From: Lysobacterales bacterium 63-13
GTDB taxonomy: Bacteria; Pseudomonadota; Gammaproteobacteria; Xanthomonadales; Rhodanobacteraceae
Assembly (NCBI GenBank): GCA_001899855.1
Contig: MKWR01000017.1
Coordinates: forward strand, 1 to 64,000
DNA: 64,000 nucleotides
Direction of reading: 5' to 3'
Made by a program: the position numbers and the translations under genes. This document shows, piece by piece, positions 35,986 to 45,569 of this stretch (within the stretch, counting starts at the first letter, position 1; every line of letters begins with the position of its first letter). The notes beneath the pieces were generated by a model, which was given only the letters and a program-made list of their open reading frames with translations, made no database searches and was not told the DNA's origin.

Positions 35986-38862
35986 TCAGAACTTCACGCC
36001 AACACGAGCCCAGTAGTAGCGGCCGACGACGTCATAGGTACGCTCGTCGGTGTTGCCGTTGAAGCCGTACTGCCACAAGATCGGCGGCTGCTTGTCGAAG
36101 ACATTGTCCACGCCGATTTCAAAGCGCGTGTTGATGGCTTCGGCATTGTATCCAGCCGTCAGGTTGTGGAACGTCGAACCGCCGATGCGGAACGAGTTGT
36201 CGAGCGGATCGCCACCCGGAGCGATGACCTGCGAACCGTCGCCAGCGGTGGCGTAGACACCGAAGCGGGTCGGGCCGACGAAGCGCATGCGCCAGCCTGC
36301 ATCGAACGCACCCATGTTCCAGCTGATCGCACCCAATCCGCGCCAGCGTGCGTAGTTGCCATCACCGCCGGTCGAAGACGAGGTGTAGGTTCCTGCACGA
36401 TGGTAACGCGTGGTGATGTCGCCTTCGATGACTTCGGCGTCATACTTGGCGACGTAGGTCGTATCCAAGGAGACGTTGAAGTTGCCGAAGCGGGTTTCCG
36501 GCAGACGATACTTGATGCTGAAATCCACGCCGTTGGTATCGATGCGACCGATGTTCTGGGTCAGGTTGCTGACGAAGTCGATGTCGCCAGTGCCGCCGGC
36601 ACCGAGCTGACGCGAGAACAGGTTGCAGAAGCGACCGAAGGTGAAGCACTGGTCAATGATGACCTGGGTGCCGATCGCGCCGATGGTGTCGGTCAGCCTG
36701 ACCTTCCAGAAGTCCAGGGAGGTCGACAAGCCCGGCAGCCACTGCGGGTCATACACAGCGCCCCAGGTAAAGGTACGGCCCTTTTCCGGCTGCACGAACG
36801 CATTGGCACCGTACAGGGCCTGAGTCTGTGTCGTCACCTGCTCGAAGCCCGCTGCCAGGCCGGCGCAAGCCGGATTGGACAGGCGCGGATCACCCGCAAC
36901 GAGCCCATCGCATGGATCGTTGTAGGTATCGGCGCTCGGCGTGGTGCCGCCGTACAGATCGCTGATGGTCGGCGAACGGAAGACTTCCGCGATCGTGCCA
37001 CGCAGCATCAGGTCGTCGATCGGACGGTACTCGATGCCGATCTTGGAATTGGTCGTGGTGCCGAATGCCGAGTAATCCGAATAACGCGAACCCAGGGTCA
37101 CGTTGAGGGACTTGGCAAACGGAAGGTCGGCCAGGACCGGGATGAACAACTCGCCGTAGAACTCACGCACGCTGAGCTGGCCACTGGAGGGCGAACCGCA
37201 GGCGTCGGTGAAGGTCAGGCAGGTGCCCTGATTCGGATCGAGAATGGTCGAAACGAAGTCCGGCTGGAAGTACTGGTAGTCCTTGCGGTACTCGCCACCA
37301 ACCGCGAGACCGACCGCACCGGCGGGCAGATCGAAGATTTCGCCGGTGAGGTTGAACTGTGCGCTCTTCTGCGTCGAATAGCTGTGCGAACGTACGATCA
37401 GCTGGAGCTGATCGAGCTGGGCACGGGTCAAGGCGCCGGCAGCCGTCGTGGCGTCGAGGTTGAACAGGTTCAGCGGCGTGCAGTCAGCGATGGGTGCGTC
37501 CGGCGTACCGCAGGTCGGCACACCATTGTCGTCATAGAACGACGGACCGATCGCATTGGCAAAAGCCGGCAGGTAGTAGTAGCCGGTGTTGCCCGTATCC
37601 TGCGAGGTGCGCGCCCAGGTGATACCCGCATCCCACTGCCAGGTGTCGCCGAAGCTGCCGCGCAGGCCAGAGCTGAACTGGTCGGCCTGGGTTTCGAACA
37701 TGCCTTCACGATTGCCGCCGAAGGTATCGCGGATACCACCGGACGAGATATCGACGCCAAACGGGTTGTAGATGTTGTCGGCCGAAATCGGCGCACCCAA
37801 CTGGGAGACGATCAGCGGCAGCGGCGCGATGATGTAGCGCGAACGGGTCTTGTTGGTGAACGCCGTCACGTACGCTTCGATCGTGTCGGTGAGGCGGTAA
37901 TTGCCGTTGACGAACAGGCCGCCGCGTTCCTGCGGGGTCAGCTCGAGGTTGTACGGCGAATAGTTGTAGGTGTCGTTGTTGTCGCCACTACCCCTATAGC
38001 AACGGAAGTCCGCTTCCGAGCCGTGGACACGGGTAACCTGGACGTTCGTAGTGGTGCCAGGGCAGAGGACGCCAGCGGCTTCTGCGTTAACGCGAGGAAT
38101 GACGAAACGACCATCCGGGACGGAGCCGGAGCCAAGGGAAATAACCGTGCCGTAGTAGTTGTACAGGGCCGGATTGGAGAAGCTGCGGTCGCCAGCACCA
38201 ATGGCGTCCTGCTTGTTGTAGGTCGCACCGATGTTGATGCTGCCGCGGTCGCTCGAATGACCGAGGTTCATCTGGAAGCCACGACGCTCGCCGTCATCAC
38301 GATCGGAGATGCCGTAGTCGAACGATGCCGAGAGACCCTGGTAGTTCTTGCTCAGGATGAAGTTGACCACGCCGCCGATTGCGTCGGAGCCGTAGATCGC
38401 CGAGGCGCCATCCTTGAGGATGTCAATGCGCTCGACCATGTTGATCGGAATCGAGTTCACGTCCGCATAAGCAAGACGACGTCCGTCGACCAGCAACAGG
38501 GTGCGCTGTGAGCCGAGGCCGCGCAGCGAAACCGTCGAAGCACCGCTACCACCACCGTTGTTCACGGACGGGTTGGTTGCCGCGCCCGAGATTGACGGGC
38601 TTTCCTGGATCAGGTCACCGATGGTGAGCTTGCCGCTCTTCTGGATATCGGCTTTCTCGATCGAAAACACCGGGCTTGCGCTTTCGACGTCAACGCGACG
38701 AATGCGTGAACCGGTCACTACGATGGTTTCCAGCCTTTCGCTGCCCTGCTCGTTGTTGTCCTGGGCAAAAACCGGCATGGAAGTCAGACCCACGGCGGCC
38801 GTGGCACTCGCATACAGCGCGAGTCGCACAGCTTTCAAAAGCTCGTTGTTCGTTAATCTCAT
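35986..38862 (-). CDS. TonB-dependent outer-membrane receptor
   Basis: A 958-aa outer-membrane transporter. The signal peptide is LALYASATAAVGLTSMPVFA; a TonB-box-like ERLETIVVTGSRIRR and the plug domain follow (GDLIQESPSISG, VSLRGLGSQRTLLLVDGRRLAY, VERIDILKDGASAIYGSDAIGGVVNFIL). The remainder is a 22-strand-type barrel ending with the aromatic WARVGVKF. The start at 38862 has ttggagag upstream; the track ORF adds 43 spurious residues. The ligand is unknown. Receptors of this type are large, substrate-varied and often sit beside genes that process the ligand, here perhaps the sulfotransferase/hydroxylase group (inference). Confidence 0.93.
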   Translation of the reverse strand: MRLTNNELLKAVRLALYASATAAVGLTSMPVFAQDNNEQGSERLETIVVTGSRIRRVDVESASPVFSIEKADIQKSGKLTIGDLIQESPSISGAATNPSVNNGGGSGASTVSLRGLGSQRTLLLVDGRRLAYADVNSIPINMVERIDILKDGASAIYGSDAIGGVVNFILSKNYQGLSASFDYGISDRDDGERRGFQMNLGHSSDRGSINIGATYNKQDAIGAGDRSFSNPALYNYYGTVISLGSGSVPDGRFVIPRVNAEAAGVLCPGTTTNVQVTRVHGSEADFRCYRGSGDNNDTYNYSPYNLELTPQERGGLFVNGNYRLTDTIEAYVTAFTNKTRSRYIIAPLPLIVSQLGAPISADNIYNPFGVDISSGGIRDTFGGNREGMFETQADQFSSGLRGSFGDTWQWDAGITWARTSQDTGNTGYYYLPAFANAIGPSFYDDNGVPTCGTPDAPIADCTPLNLFNLDATTAAGALTRAQLDQLQLIVRSHSYSTQKSAQFNLTGEIFDLPAGAVGLAVGGEYRKDYQYFQPDFVSTILDPNQGTCLTFTDACGSPSSGQLSVREFYGELFIPVLADLPFAKSLNVTLGSRYSDYSAFGTTTNSKIGIEYRPIDDLMLRGTIAEVFRSPTISDLYGGTTPSADTYNDPCDGLVAGDPRLSNPACAGLAAGFEQVTTQTQALYGANAFVQPEKGRTFTWGAVYDPQWLPGLSTSLDFWKVRLTDTIGAIGTQVIIDQCFTFGRFCNLFSRQLGAGGTGDIDFVSNLTQNIGRIDTNGVDFSIKYRLPETRFGNFNVSLDTTYVAKYDAEVIEGDITTRYHRAGTYTSSSTGGDGNYARWRGLGAISWNMGAFDAGWRMRFVGPTRFGVYATAGDGSQVIAPGGDPLDNSFRIGGSTFHNLTAGYNAEAINTRFEIGVDNVFDKQPPILWQYGFNGNTDERTYDVVGRYYWARVGVKF

Positions 38863-39299
38863 TACGCTCTCCAACGTTTTTAGAGTGGTGTTACAGGTGA
38901 CACGGATTCGGGACGTTGCGCGGAAAGGAACTATGAGGCACTCATTCCCTGCTGCTGGGTAGCCAAAAACAGACCAGATGGCTGCTGGCATTGGCGGGAT
39001 ACTAACAACATTCTCACGTTATGGGAATCCCTGATTGCGCTCTTAACAAGACCCGCAAATTCGACACTTAATTCATCATATTCAGGGACTTAGATTGCGG
39101 TCACACGATCGCCGGCCGCAGACCCGTTTGCACCGATCCGACTTCAAAGGGGGGGGGTGATGCCGACACGCGCGCGATGGCTCAGGCGCGAACTGCGCCT
39201 GCCAAGTGAAGACGGGAATCGGAAAGGGCCGCCGGCTCAAGGGCAGCGGAGTGCGCACAACAGGGCGAAGCCATGTCGAAGCCGGCAACGCGGATTGGC
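38863..39299. other. Long spacer upstream of the TonB receptor with a G9 tract
   Basis: About 437 bp without a gene. The part 38990-39090 is AT-rich and likely holds the receptor promoter. A run of nine G lies at 39149-39157, which may vary in length by slippage. The far end reaches the stop codon of the next gene. Confidence 0.55.
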
Positions 39300-40352
39300 T
39301 CAGAGATCCTGCCGATACTGCACGTAGGGCATGCGCGCCTGGCTTGGATCGGCCTCGCGGGGTGCCGATGCATCAAGCTGGGCAGACCACACGTTTTGCG
39401 CGCCAACGGTGACTTCGCCGCGCCAGGGCGTGCGCCATGAGACACCCAGATCCAAGCCGCTCCAGCGACGAGTGCCGATCTGGCCGGGGACATCGATGCT
39501 GCTGATCCTGCCAACGATGCTGCCACGCAGGGGGCCGCTGGCCAGACCCAGTCCGAGTGAAGCCTGATCCAGATCGAGTCCGGAATTCGCCAGTCCGTAC
39601 CAGATTGGCGAGACCTTGGAGCGACCGATGGCAGCACTGAGATCGACGACCTTGTCCTGCCCCAGCTGCCAGACACCCCGCGCATTCACCTGCCGCGAAG
39701 AATTCAAGCGGTAATCAACCAGGCCGGGCATGTCGACAAGGGCCAGGTCAATCGGGCTGGTATTGGCCGCAAAGCCCGACAGCAACGGCAACTGCTGGTT
39801 TTCGACATTCAACCAGGACAAACCAAACGAGAGATCCGGGCCGTACCCGGACAAGGACGTCCAACCCAGACCAATGCTCGCGGCCAACGCTTCGGCCGGG
39901 GCCAACGCGTCGGCGTCAGCGAAACATGATGCGGACAGGCAACTTGCATGGGCTGCAAAACCTTGCGAAAGCGGCGAGGACGCCTCGCGACCAAGCGCCA
40001 GGTCGGCACGCAATCCATGGCCCATGCGCAAACGCAGCCCGGCCGAGAACAGATCGGTGGCATCAACGATGCGCAGATCCGAAACGCCACCAAATGACGG
40101 CGAGGGCGGCAAAGCCGGCGCACCTGCATTGCGCGACATCGCGACAATGGCGAGCAGGCGACCGTCCGGGCTGGCCCACAAGGGAACGACCTGTGTGGAA
40201 CTGCCGGCCAGCGGCGCATCCACCTCGATCGACAGCAGGTGGTCCACCAAGGGGCGCTGCGCATCGACCAGGGTCGCAGGTGCAATCTTCTGCGCGACGG
40301 CATCAACCGACAGCAGCAGGGACAACACGATGATGGCAAGGCGCGACAACAT
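39300..40352 (-). CDS. Exported protein of unknown function, possibly beta-rich
   Basis: A 350-aa protein with a signal peptide (LSRLAIIVLSLLLSVDAVAQ). The mature part has alternating, strand-like stretches (LRLRMGHGLRADLALGRE, LSFGLSWLNVENQQLPLL, LRGSIVGRISSIDV, WRGEVTVGAQNVW) that resemble an outer-membrane beta-barrel or a porin-like shell, although the end YRQDL lacks the usual final Phe. I do not recognise a family. The ATG at 40352 removes 30 residues of the track ORF. It is divergent from nothing close; hslO follows on the same strand upstream. Confidence 0.65.
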   Translation of the reverse strand: MLSRLAIIVLSLLLSVDAVAQKIAPATLVDAQRPLVDHLLSIEVDAPLAGSSTQVVPLWASPDGRLLAIVAMSRNAGAPALPPSPSFGGVSDLRIVDATDLFSAGLRLRMGHGLRADLALGREASSPLSQGFAAHASCLSASCFADADALAPAEALAASIGLGWTSLSGYGPDLSFGLSWLNVENQQLPLLSGFAANTSPIDLALVDMPGLVDYRLNSSRQVNARGVWQLGQDKVVDLSAAIGRSKVSPIWYGLANSGLDLDQASLGLGLASGPLRGSIVGRISSIDVPGQIGTRRWSGLDLGVSWRTPWRGEVTVGAQNVWSAQLDASAPREADPSQARMPYVQYRQDL

Positions 40353-40668
40353 CTCGATCTTGGCGAATCCGGTCGGGGTGACAGGTGACTGTGGCGAGCC
40401 TCGCAAGTTCCCTGCGATCCTTGTCTGGAGCGCGGGTTTCACGGTGGCCTTCTGCCGTTGAGTTTATCCGCATTCACGGAAAATAAACAGTCTACCGGGT
40501 CTCAACTATGCACCGGTAATGCTTGAATCAACAGAAGTTTTCGATTGCCGGTCAAGGGCTTGCGATAGTGCTGGCCATGCCTCGCGCAAAGCCAGTCGAT
40601 GGGCAATTGGGCGGCTGGAACCGCTTTGCCCTCCTGGCTGGGCGATTGCCGCCGGAGCAGGAGCCCGG
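40353..40668. other. Spacer without a visible gene
   Basis: About 316 bp between the start of the exported-protein gene and the stop of hslO, both on the minus strand. An AT-rich part (gttta..ggaaaataaacag near 40458-40490) may carry the promoter of the downstream gene. Nothing else is seen. Confidence 0.5.
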
Positions 40669-41559
40669 CTACTGGGCGGTTGCTGGACCAGGTGCCTGGG
40701 GGAATTTGGCGAACTGGCCGGCAAGATCGACTTCATCCAGCAGGTAGTCGCGATTGCAGAACTCGCAGGTCACCTTCAGCTTGCCCGACGCGTCAAGGCC
40801 GGCAAAAGCCTCCTCACGTCCCAGTGCTCGCAGCATGTCCAGCACACGCTTGCGCGAGCAACTGCAGCGAAAGCGCAGCGGGCGCGCGTCCTGCAGGATC
40901 ACCCCTTCTTCATGGAACAGGCGCAGCAGCAAGGTTTCGACCGGCAGATCGAGGAGCTCGTCCTCGCGCAAGGTCGCCAGCAGGTGGCACACGCGGTTCC
41001 ACGCATCGCCATCGCTTGCCGCCGCCAGTCCACCCGCTTCGGCAACCCGCTGCAGCATGATTCCGGCGCAACGACCATTGCGCTCGACCAGCATGAGGCG
41101 GGTTGGCAACTGTTCGGAACGCTCGAAATAGCCCTCGAAGGCCCCGGCCAACTGGTTTGCTTCAACCGCGACCAAGCCCTGGTAACGCGTTTCGGTTTGC
41201 GTGTTCTCGATGGTGATGGCGAGCTGGGTCCCGGGCTGGGCGAGATCCACGCGCACATCGCGCACGCCTTCCTCGACACGCGCGATGCCGCGCAGATCAC
41301 CCGCATGCGTGCATTCGGCAAACAGCAGGCGCAGCGCACCGCTGCCGCGCAGGTGAATCGACAGGCTGCCCTCGAATTTCAGGGCACCGGCAAACAGGGC
41401 GCTGGCCACCAGCGATTCGCCGAGCAGCCGGCGCAGGCTGGCCGGGTAGTCGGCGGTGGCGAGGACCTGCTGCCAGCTCGACTGGAGATGCACGACTTGC
41501 CCGCGCACGTCGGCATTCTGCAGGTGGAACGAATAGGCCTTGTCGTCATTCACATTCAT
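40669..41559 (-). CDS. hslO: Redox-regulated chaperone Hsp33
   Basis: A 296-aa cytoplasmic holdase chaperone that is switched on by oxidation. The four zinc-binding cysteines are in the C-terminal CSC motif (C232, C234) and the CEFC motif (C265, C268). The N-terminal domain has LGESLVASALFAGALKFEGSL and LRLLFAECTHAGDLRGIARV. The start at 41559 (MNVNDDKAYSF) gives the family length. It is divergent from the subtilase gene, about 350 bp apart. Confidence 0.95.
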   Translation of the reverse strand: MNVNDDKAYSFHLQNADVRGQVVHLQSSWQQVLATADYPASLRRLLGESLVASALFAGALKFEGSLSIHLRGSGALRLLFAECTHAGDLRGIARVEEGVRDVRVDLAQPGTQLAITIENTQTETRYQGLVAVEANQLAGAFEGYFERSEQLPTRLMLVERNGRCAGIMLQRVAEAGGLAAASDGDAWNRVCHLLATLREDELLDLPVETLLLRLFHEEGVILQDARPLRFRCSCSRKRVLDMLRALGREEAFAGLDASGKLKVTCEFCNRDYLLDEVDLAGQFAKFPQAPGPATAQ

Positions 41560-41912
41560 GGTTTTGCGGTGATGGATACGGTTCAACGAAATGCGGACTG
41601 CGCTGGCGGATGCAATGGCGGCATGGAACTGCGGAAAGCCGGCCGTGGCCCGGCCAACCGGGGCTCTGGACACGGCAGGGTGTTCAGGCGCAATTTCCGC
41701 ACTTCAAACGCAAAACGCGTGGTTACCGATCCGCCGCTGGAATGGTCGCGGATCGTTCCCGGGCTGGAGCATTTGAACGGCGGCTCAAGTCAATATCAGG
41801 ATTGCCGGAAAACCCAGTGACCGGATCGGCATCGCACGAGCTCTTGCACTGTCAATCGAATTCGTATCCCACCGCAACCAACCTTCGAAAATCGAATCTC
41901 CCGGGGAACCAC
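41560..41912. other. Divergent promoter region between hslO and the subtilase
   Basis: About 353 bp with no gene. The track ORF of the subtilase runs through here but without a signal peptide or a conserved-looking sequence. Promoters for both genes are expected; I could not fix clear -35/-10 pairs. Confidence 0.45.
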
Positions 41913-44900
41913 ATGAAATCGAAAAACCACGTTCGCTCGGCTCTCGCCGCTGCGATCCTCCTTGCAATTGGCAACGTTCACGCTGCGACCGACAACTTGC
42001 CGCGCGTTGCTCCCGAAGCCGTGACGCCCGACCAGTTGACCGACGCGCGTGCGGGCGACAGTCATCTCTTGCTGCTTCGATCAGGTCTCATTGATCCAAC
42101 CAGCGAACGCATCGATTTTTCCGCGACGGGTGCTGCCGCCGATGTGCAATCGGGCCGCTACGCCATCGTGCAGTTCAATGACGATCCGGCAAAGGCGCGG
42201 GCCCGGCTTGAGCAGCGCGGCGTGCGCTTCCTTGGCTACGTACCAAACAACGCCTATCAGGTTCGCCTCGAAGGCAACGCGCTGCGTGAGTTGCACGCCG
42301 ATGCCGACGTGCGCTGGGTTGGCGTCTACCAGCCCGGACAGAAACTGGATCCCGCACTCTGGATCAGCGTCCGTGCAGATTTGATACTCGCTCCGCAAGG
42401 GGGACTTGAAATCGATGTGTTCGGTTTTGCCGGCGAATCAGCCAGCCAGATCGGCGCCGCCCTTTCGAAAGTGCCGGGTACAACGATCGTCTCGGTTGCG
42501 GAAAGCGATTCCGTACCTTTCACCCGCGTGCATGTCGGCGAACAGGGTCTTGACGCCCTGGTTCGTGCGGCAACCGCCGAGGACAGTGTCGCCTGGGTTG
42601 CCCCGCATCTCCAGGAATACGTCAACAATTCGGGCGGCATCAGCGCAATCCAGGGCGATTCCCCGACCGCCAGCACGCCTGGGTCAGGTGCCGTCGAGGC
42701 GGGACGTCAGCCGCTCTGGGATCACGGGCTGTTTGGCACAGGTCAAATCATCAGCATTTCCGATTCCGGCCTCGATGCCAATGAAGCGTGGTTCACGACA
42801 CTCAACAAGGGTGCCGGCGACCACATCGAGATCACGACGGCCGACACGCCGGTACCGCCGGCACTCGGCGTCGCCCACGCCGACAACAAGGTCTATGCCT
42901 ACTGGGTACAACCAGGCGCGACCGCTTATGACAACACCACCACGTGTCCCGGCGGCAACCCGACCGGCTTTCACGGCACCCACACCAGCGGCACGATCGC
43001 TGGTGATGCCGGCGGCGCGGTTGGCGCCACCACCTATACCGCATCGACGCCGACTTCATCGGGCCACGAACTGGCCGATGGCATGGCGCCGAATGCGCAA
43101 CTGCTGTTCCAGGATATCGGCAACGACACCACGGGCTGCCTGTCCATAACCAATCTTGGCGGCACGATCAGGCAGGCGCACAGTGCCGGTGCACGCATCC
43201 ACAGTGCGAGTTGGGGAAGTGCGAGCGCGGGCGCCTACAGCGGCAGTGACCGCATCGTCGACAATACGTTGTCGCTGATCGAAGACATGATCTTCGTTGT
43301 CTCGGCGGGCAATAACGGCAGCGGGCCAACCACGACCGGATCGCCGGGAAATGCCAAGAACGCGATCACGGTCGGCGCGCTCGGACATTCCGGCAGCAAG
43401 GTGGTTGCGAGCTTTTCAAGTCGGGGACCGACTGTCGACGGACGCCTGAAACCGGACATCATGGCTCCCGGGAGCAGCACCGTTTCCGCATCGGGTGATG
43501 CCAGCACGACGGGCACGATCGAGGCCGCCGTGTCGAAAGGGCTTTCCGGAACATCGATGTCCGCACCGACGATCGCAGGCAATGCCGGACTCGTGCGCCA
43601 GTTCTTCACTGACGGTTTCTATCCACGCGGAACAAAGACCATCGCCGACTCCTACAACCCGAGCGGCATGGCGTTGAAGGCTGTGCTGCTGAATGGCACA
43701 AACCCGATCCTGAACTCGAACACCGCGCCGACCGACCAGTTCTTCAACGGCAACTACGGCTGGGGTCGCGGCTGGACCGACTCGAACCTCTGGTTCACGA
43801 CTACGCCGAGCGCATTCGGCAACGACAATCGTCGCCTGCGCATTTTCGAGCGCACCAACGTGGCCGGCGTGCAGACCGGCGACACGCAGGAATACACGAT
43901 TGCCAACGTCGCGGCGGGTCAGGAGTTGCGTGCGACCCTGACCTGGTATGACCCCGAGGCAACCAGCGGTGCCGCGCTGAGCCTGGTCAACAATCTCGAC
44001 CTCGAAGTGGTCGGCCCCGGTGCCACGCTGTATCGCGGCAACGTGTTCACCGCCGGTGTATCAACCACCGGCGGCAGTGCGGATATTCGCAATACGGTCG
44101 AGCAGGTGCGCCTCACCGCGCCGACCGCCGGCAGCTACACGTTCCGTGTGAAAGGCACGGCGGTCCCGGGCGGTTCGCGGCCGAACACGAATCGGCAGGG
44201 CTATGCACTTGCGGTATCCGGCGCATTCGGCCTGCCCAACACGCCGGCCTTCGCGGCACCAACCGGACTCAGCGTAGCGCCGGTGGCAGGCGGCACCCAG
44301 GTCGCCTTCAGTGCCGCTGGTGGCGCCCAGGGCTTCCAGCTCTATCGTGCGGCCGGCACATGCGCGGCAGCGGCAGCCGGTGATTTCCGACTGGTTGGCT
44401 CGTCCGCATCCAGCCCGGTGGTTGATTCCACGAGTCAGGGCGGCTATCCGTATGCCTACAAGGTTCGTGGCGTCAGCAACGATATCGAGGGTGATGCCTC
44501 GGCCTGTATCGATACGACTTCCAGTGGTGCATGCAACCTGCAACCGTCATTCGACGGCACCAGTGTGGTCGGCGGCGCATCGCTCAACGCAACCTGCAAG
44601 GTGCCACTGAACTGGGCGGCCGCGACATCGAACTGCCCGCTTTCTCCCAGCGTCAGCTATTCGGTGCAGAGATCCTCGGATCCCTATTTCACGTCGCCGG
44701 CCACGATTGCCACGAACGTTGCAAGCACGAGCTATGAGGATTTCGCGGTCCTGCCCGCGGCACCTTACTACTACAAGGTTCTGGCGACCGATTCGCAAGG
44801 CAACAGCGCACCAATCAGCCAGACCGTCGGTGGCACGGCGATCGGGCCCAGCGGCGTCGATGGCAACACTTACCTGGATGATGGCGATACCCATGTCTAC

Positions 44901-45467
44901 TCGAACCTGGCTGCTCCGTGGCAAGTCACCAACACGGCGGCCACCTCGGGCACCCTCAGCTATCACAGCGGTGCCGATGGGGCGAACTATCCCGCCAGCA
45001 GCTGCGGCGCGATGACGACACCGCCGATTGTCGTACAGCCGAGCGCTACGCTCGACTTCAAGATGAAGTACAACATCGAGACGGGCTGGGATGTGCTCAT
45101 CCTGGAAGTCTCGACCAACGGCGGTGCCAGCTGGGCCGATCTGCCACCCAACGGTGGCTACCCGGCCTCGGGTACGGTGACCAATGCCGGCAATGCCTGC
45201 GGATATCCGGTTGGCAAGACCGGATTTGCCGGCTCGACGTCCGCGACACCGACCAATGACGCGGCGGTGGCTTCGTTCCAGAACTTCTCGGCAAGTCTCG
45301 CTGCGTATTCCGGCCAGACGATCCAGTTGCGCTGGCGCTTCTCTTCGGATGGTGGCTACGAAGTGGGCGGTGCGTTTATCGATGAGATCAGTCTGAGCAG
45401 TGCCGATCGGATCTTCGTCGACGGCTTCGATCCGGCCAACAGCGCCTACGTGTGCACACCGCTGTAA
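41913..45467 (+). CDS. Secreted multi-domain subtilisin-like serine protease
   Basis: A 1184-aa S8 peptidase. A signal peptide (residues 1-24, ..LLAIGNVHA) and a pro-region precede the catalytic domain, with the triad D284 (SISDSGLD), H354 (GFHGTHTSG) and S548 (LSGTSMSAP), and the oxyanion Asn in VVSAGNNGSG. A jelly-roll/P-like domain follows (about 620-760), then two fibronectin-like segments (FQLYRAAG.., VSYSVQRSS..), a MAM/immune-inhibitor-A-like domain and the tail RIFVDGFDPANSAYVCTPL. ATG 41913 is preceded by cggggaacc. It probably degrades extracellular protein, feeding the peptide transporters nearby (inference). The tail resembles that of the FG-GAP protein at 24153-25913. Confidence 0.93.
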   Translation: MKSKNHVRSALAAAILLAIGNVHAATDNLPRVAPEAVTPDQLTDARAGDSHLLLLRSGLIDPTSERIDFSATGAAADVQSGRYAIVQFNDDPAKARARLEQRGVRFLGYVPNNAYQVRLEGNALRELHADADVRWVGVYQPGQKLDPALWISVRADLILAPQGGLEIDVFGFAGESASQIGAALSKVPGTTIVSVAESDSVPFTRVHVGEQGLDALVRAATAEDSVAWVAPHLQEYVNNSGGISAIQGDSPTASTPGSGAVEAGRQPLWDHGLFGTGQIISISDSGLDANEAWFTTLNKGAGDHIEITTADTPVPPALGVAHADNKVYAYWVQPGATAYDNTTTCPGGNPTGFHGTHTSGTIAGDAGGAVGATTYTASTPTSSGHELADGMAPNAQLLFQDIGNDTTGCLSITNLGGTIRQAHSAGARIHSASWGSASAGAYSGSDRIVDNTLSLIEDMIFVVSAGNNGSGPTTTGSPGNAKNAITVGALGHSGSKVVASFSSRGPTVDGRLKPDIMAPGSSTVSASGDASTTGTIEAAVSKGLSGTSMSAPTIAGNAGLVRQFFTDGFYPRGTKTIADSYNPSGMALKAVLLNGTNPILNSNTAPTDQFFNGNYGWGRGWTDSNLWFTTTPSAFGNDNRRLRIFERTNVAGVQTGDTQEYTIANVAAGQELRATLTWYDPEATSGAALSLVNNLDLEVVGPGATLYRGNVFTAGVSTTGGSADIRNTVEQVRLTAPTAGSYTFRVKGTAVPGGSRPNTNRQGYALAVSGAFGLPNTPAFAAPTGLSVAPVAGGTQVAFSAAGGAQGFQLYRAAGTCAAAAAGDFRLVGSSASSPVVDSTSQGGYPYAYKVRGVSNDIEGDASACIDTTSSGACNLQPSFDGTSVVGGASLNATCKVPLNWAAATSNCPLSPSVSYSVQRSSDPYFTSPATIATNVASTSYEDFAVLPAAPYYYKVLATDSQGNSAPISQTVGGTAIGPSGVDGNTYLDDGDTHVYSNLAAPWQVTNTAATSGTLSYHSGADGANYPASSCGAMTTPPIVVQPSATLDFKMKYNIETGWDVLILEVSTNGGASWADLPPNGGYPASGTVTNAGNACGYPVGKTGFAGSTSATPTNDAAVASFQNFSASLAAYSGQTIQLRWRFSSDGGYEVGGAFIDEISLSSADRIFVDGFDPANSAYVCTPL

Positions 45468-45492
45468 GAGCTTTCTCGCGATCGTGAAGGCA

Positions 45493-45530
45493 GCAGACGG
45501 GCGCGGATTTCCGCGCCCGTCTGCATTTCT
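45493..45530 (+). terminator. Strong hairpin after the subtilase gene
   Basis: A perfect 14-bp stem (gcagacgggcgcgg / ccgcgcccgtctgc) with the loop attt lies 25 bp after the stop codon and is followed by atttct. The U-tract is short, but position and strength suggest a terminator. Confidence 0.75.
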
Positions 45531-45569
45531 ACAGCCATTCAGCGTTCGCTGGATGGCACAATCGACGCA

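Noticed and set aside
36166-38511. 781-codon plus-strand ORF
   Set aside because: Exact antisense shadow of the TonB-receptor gene with no start signal or known motif.
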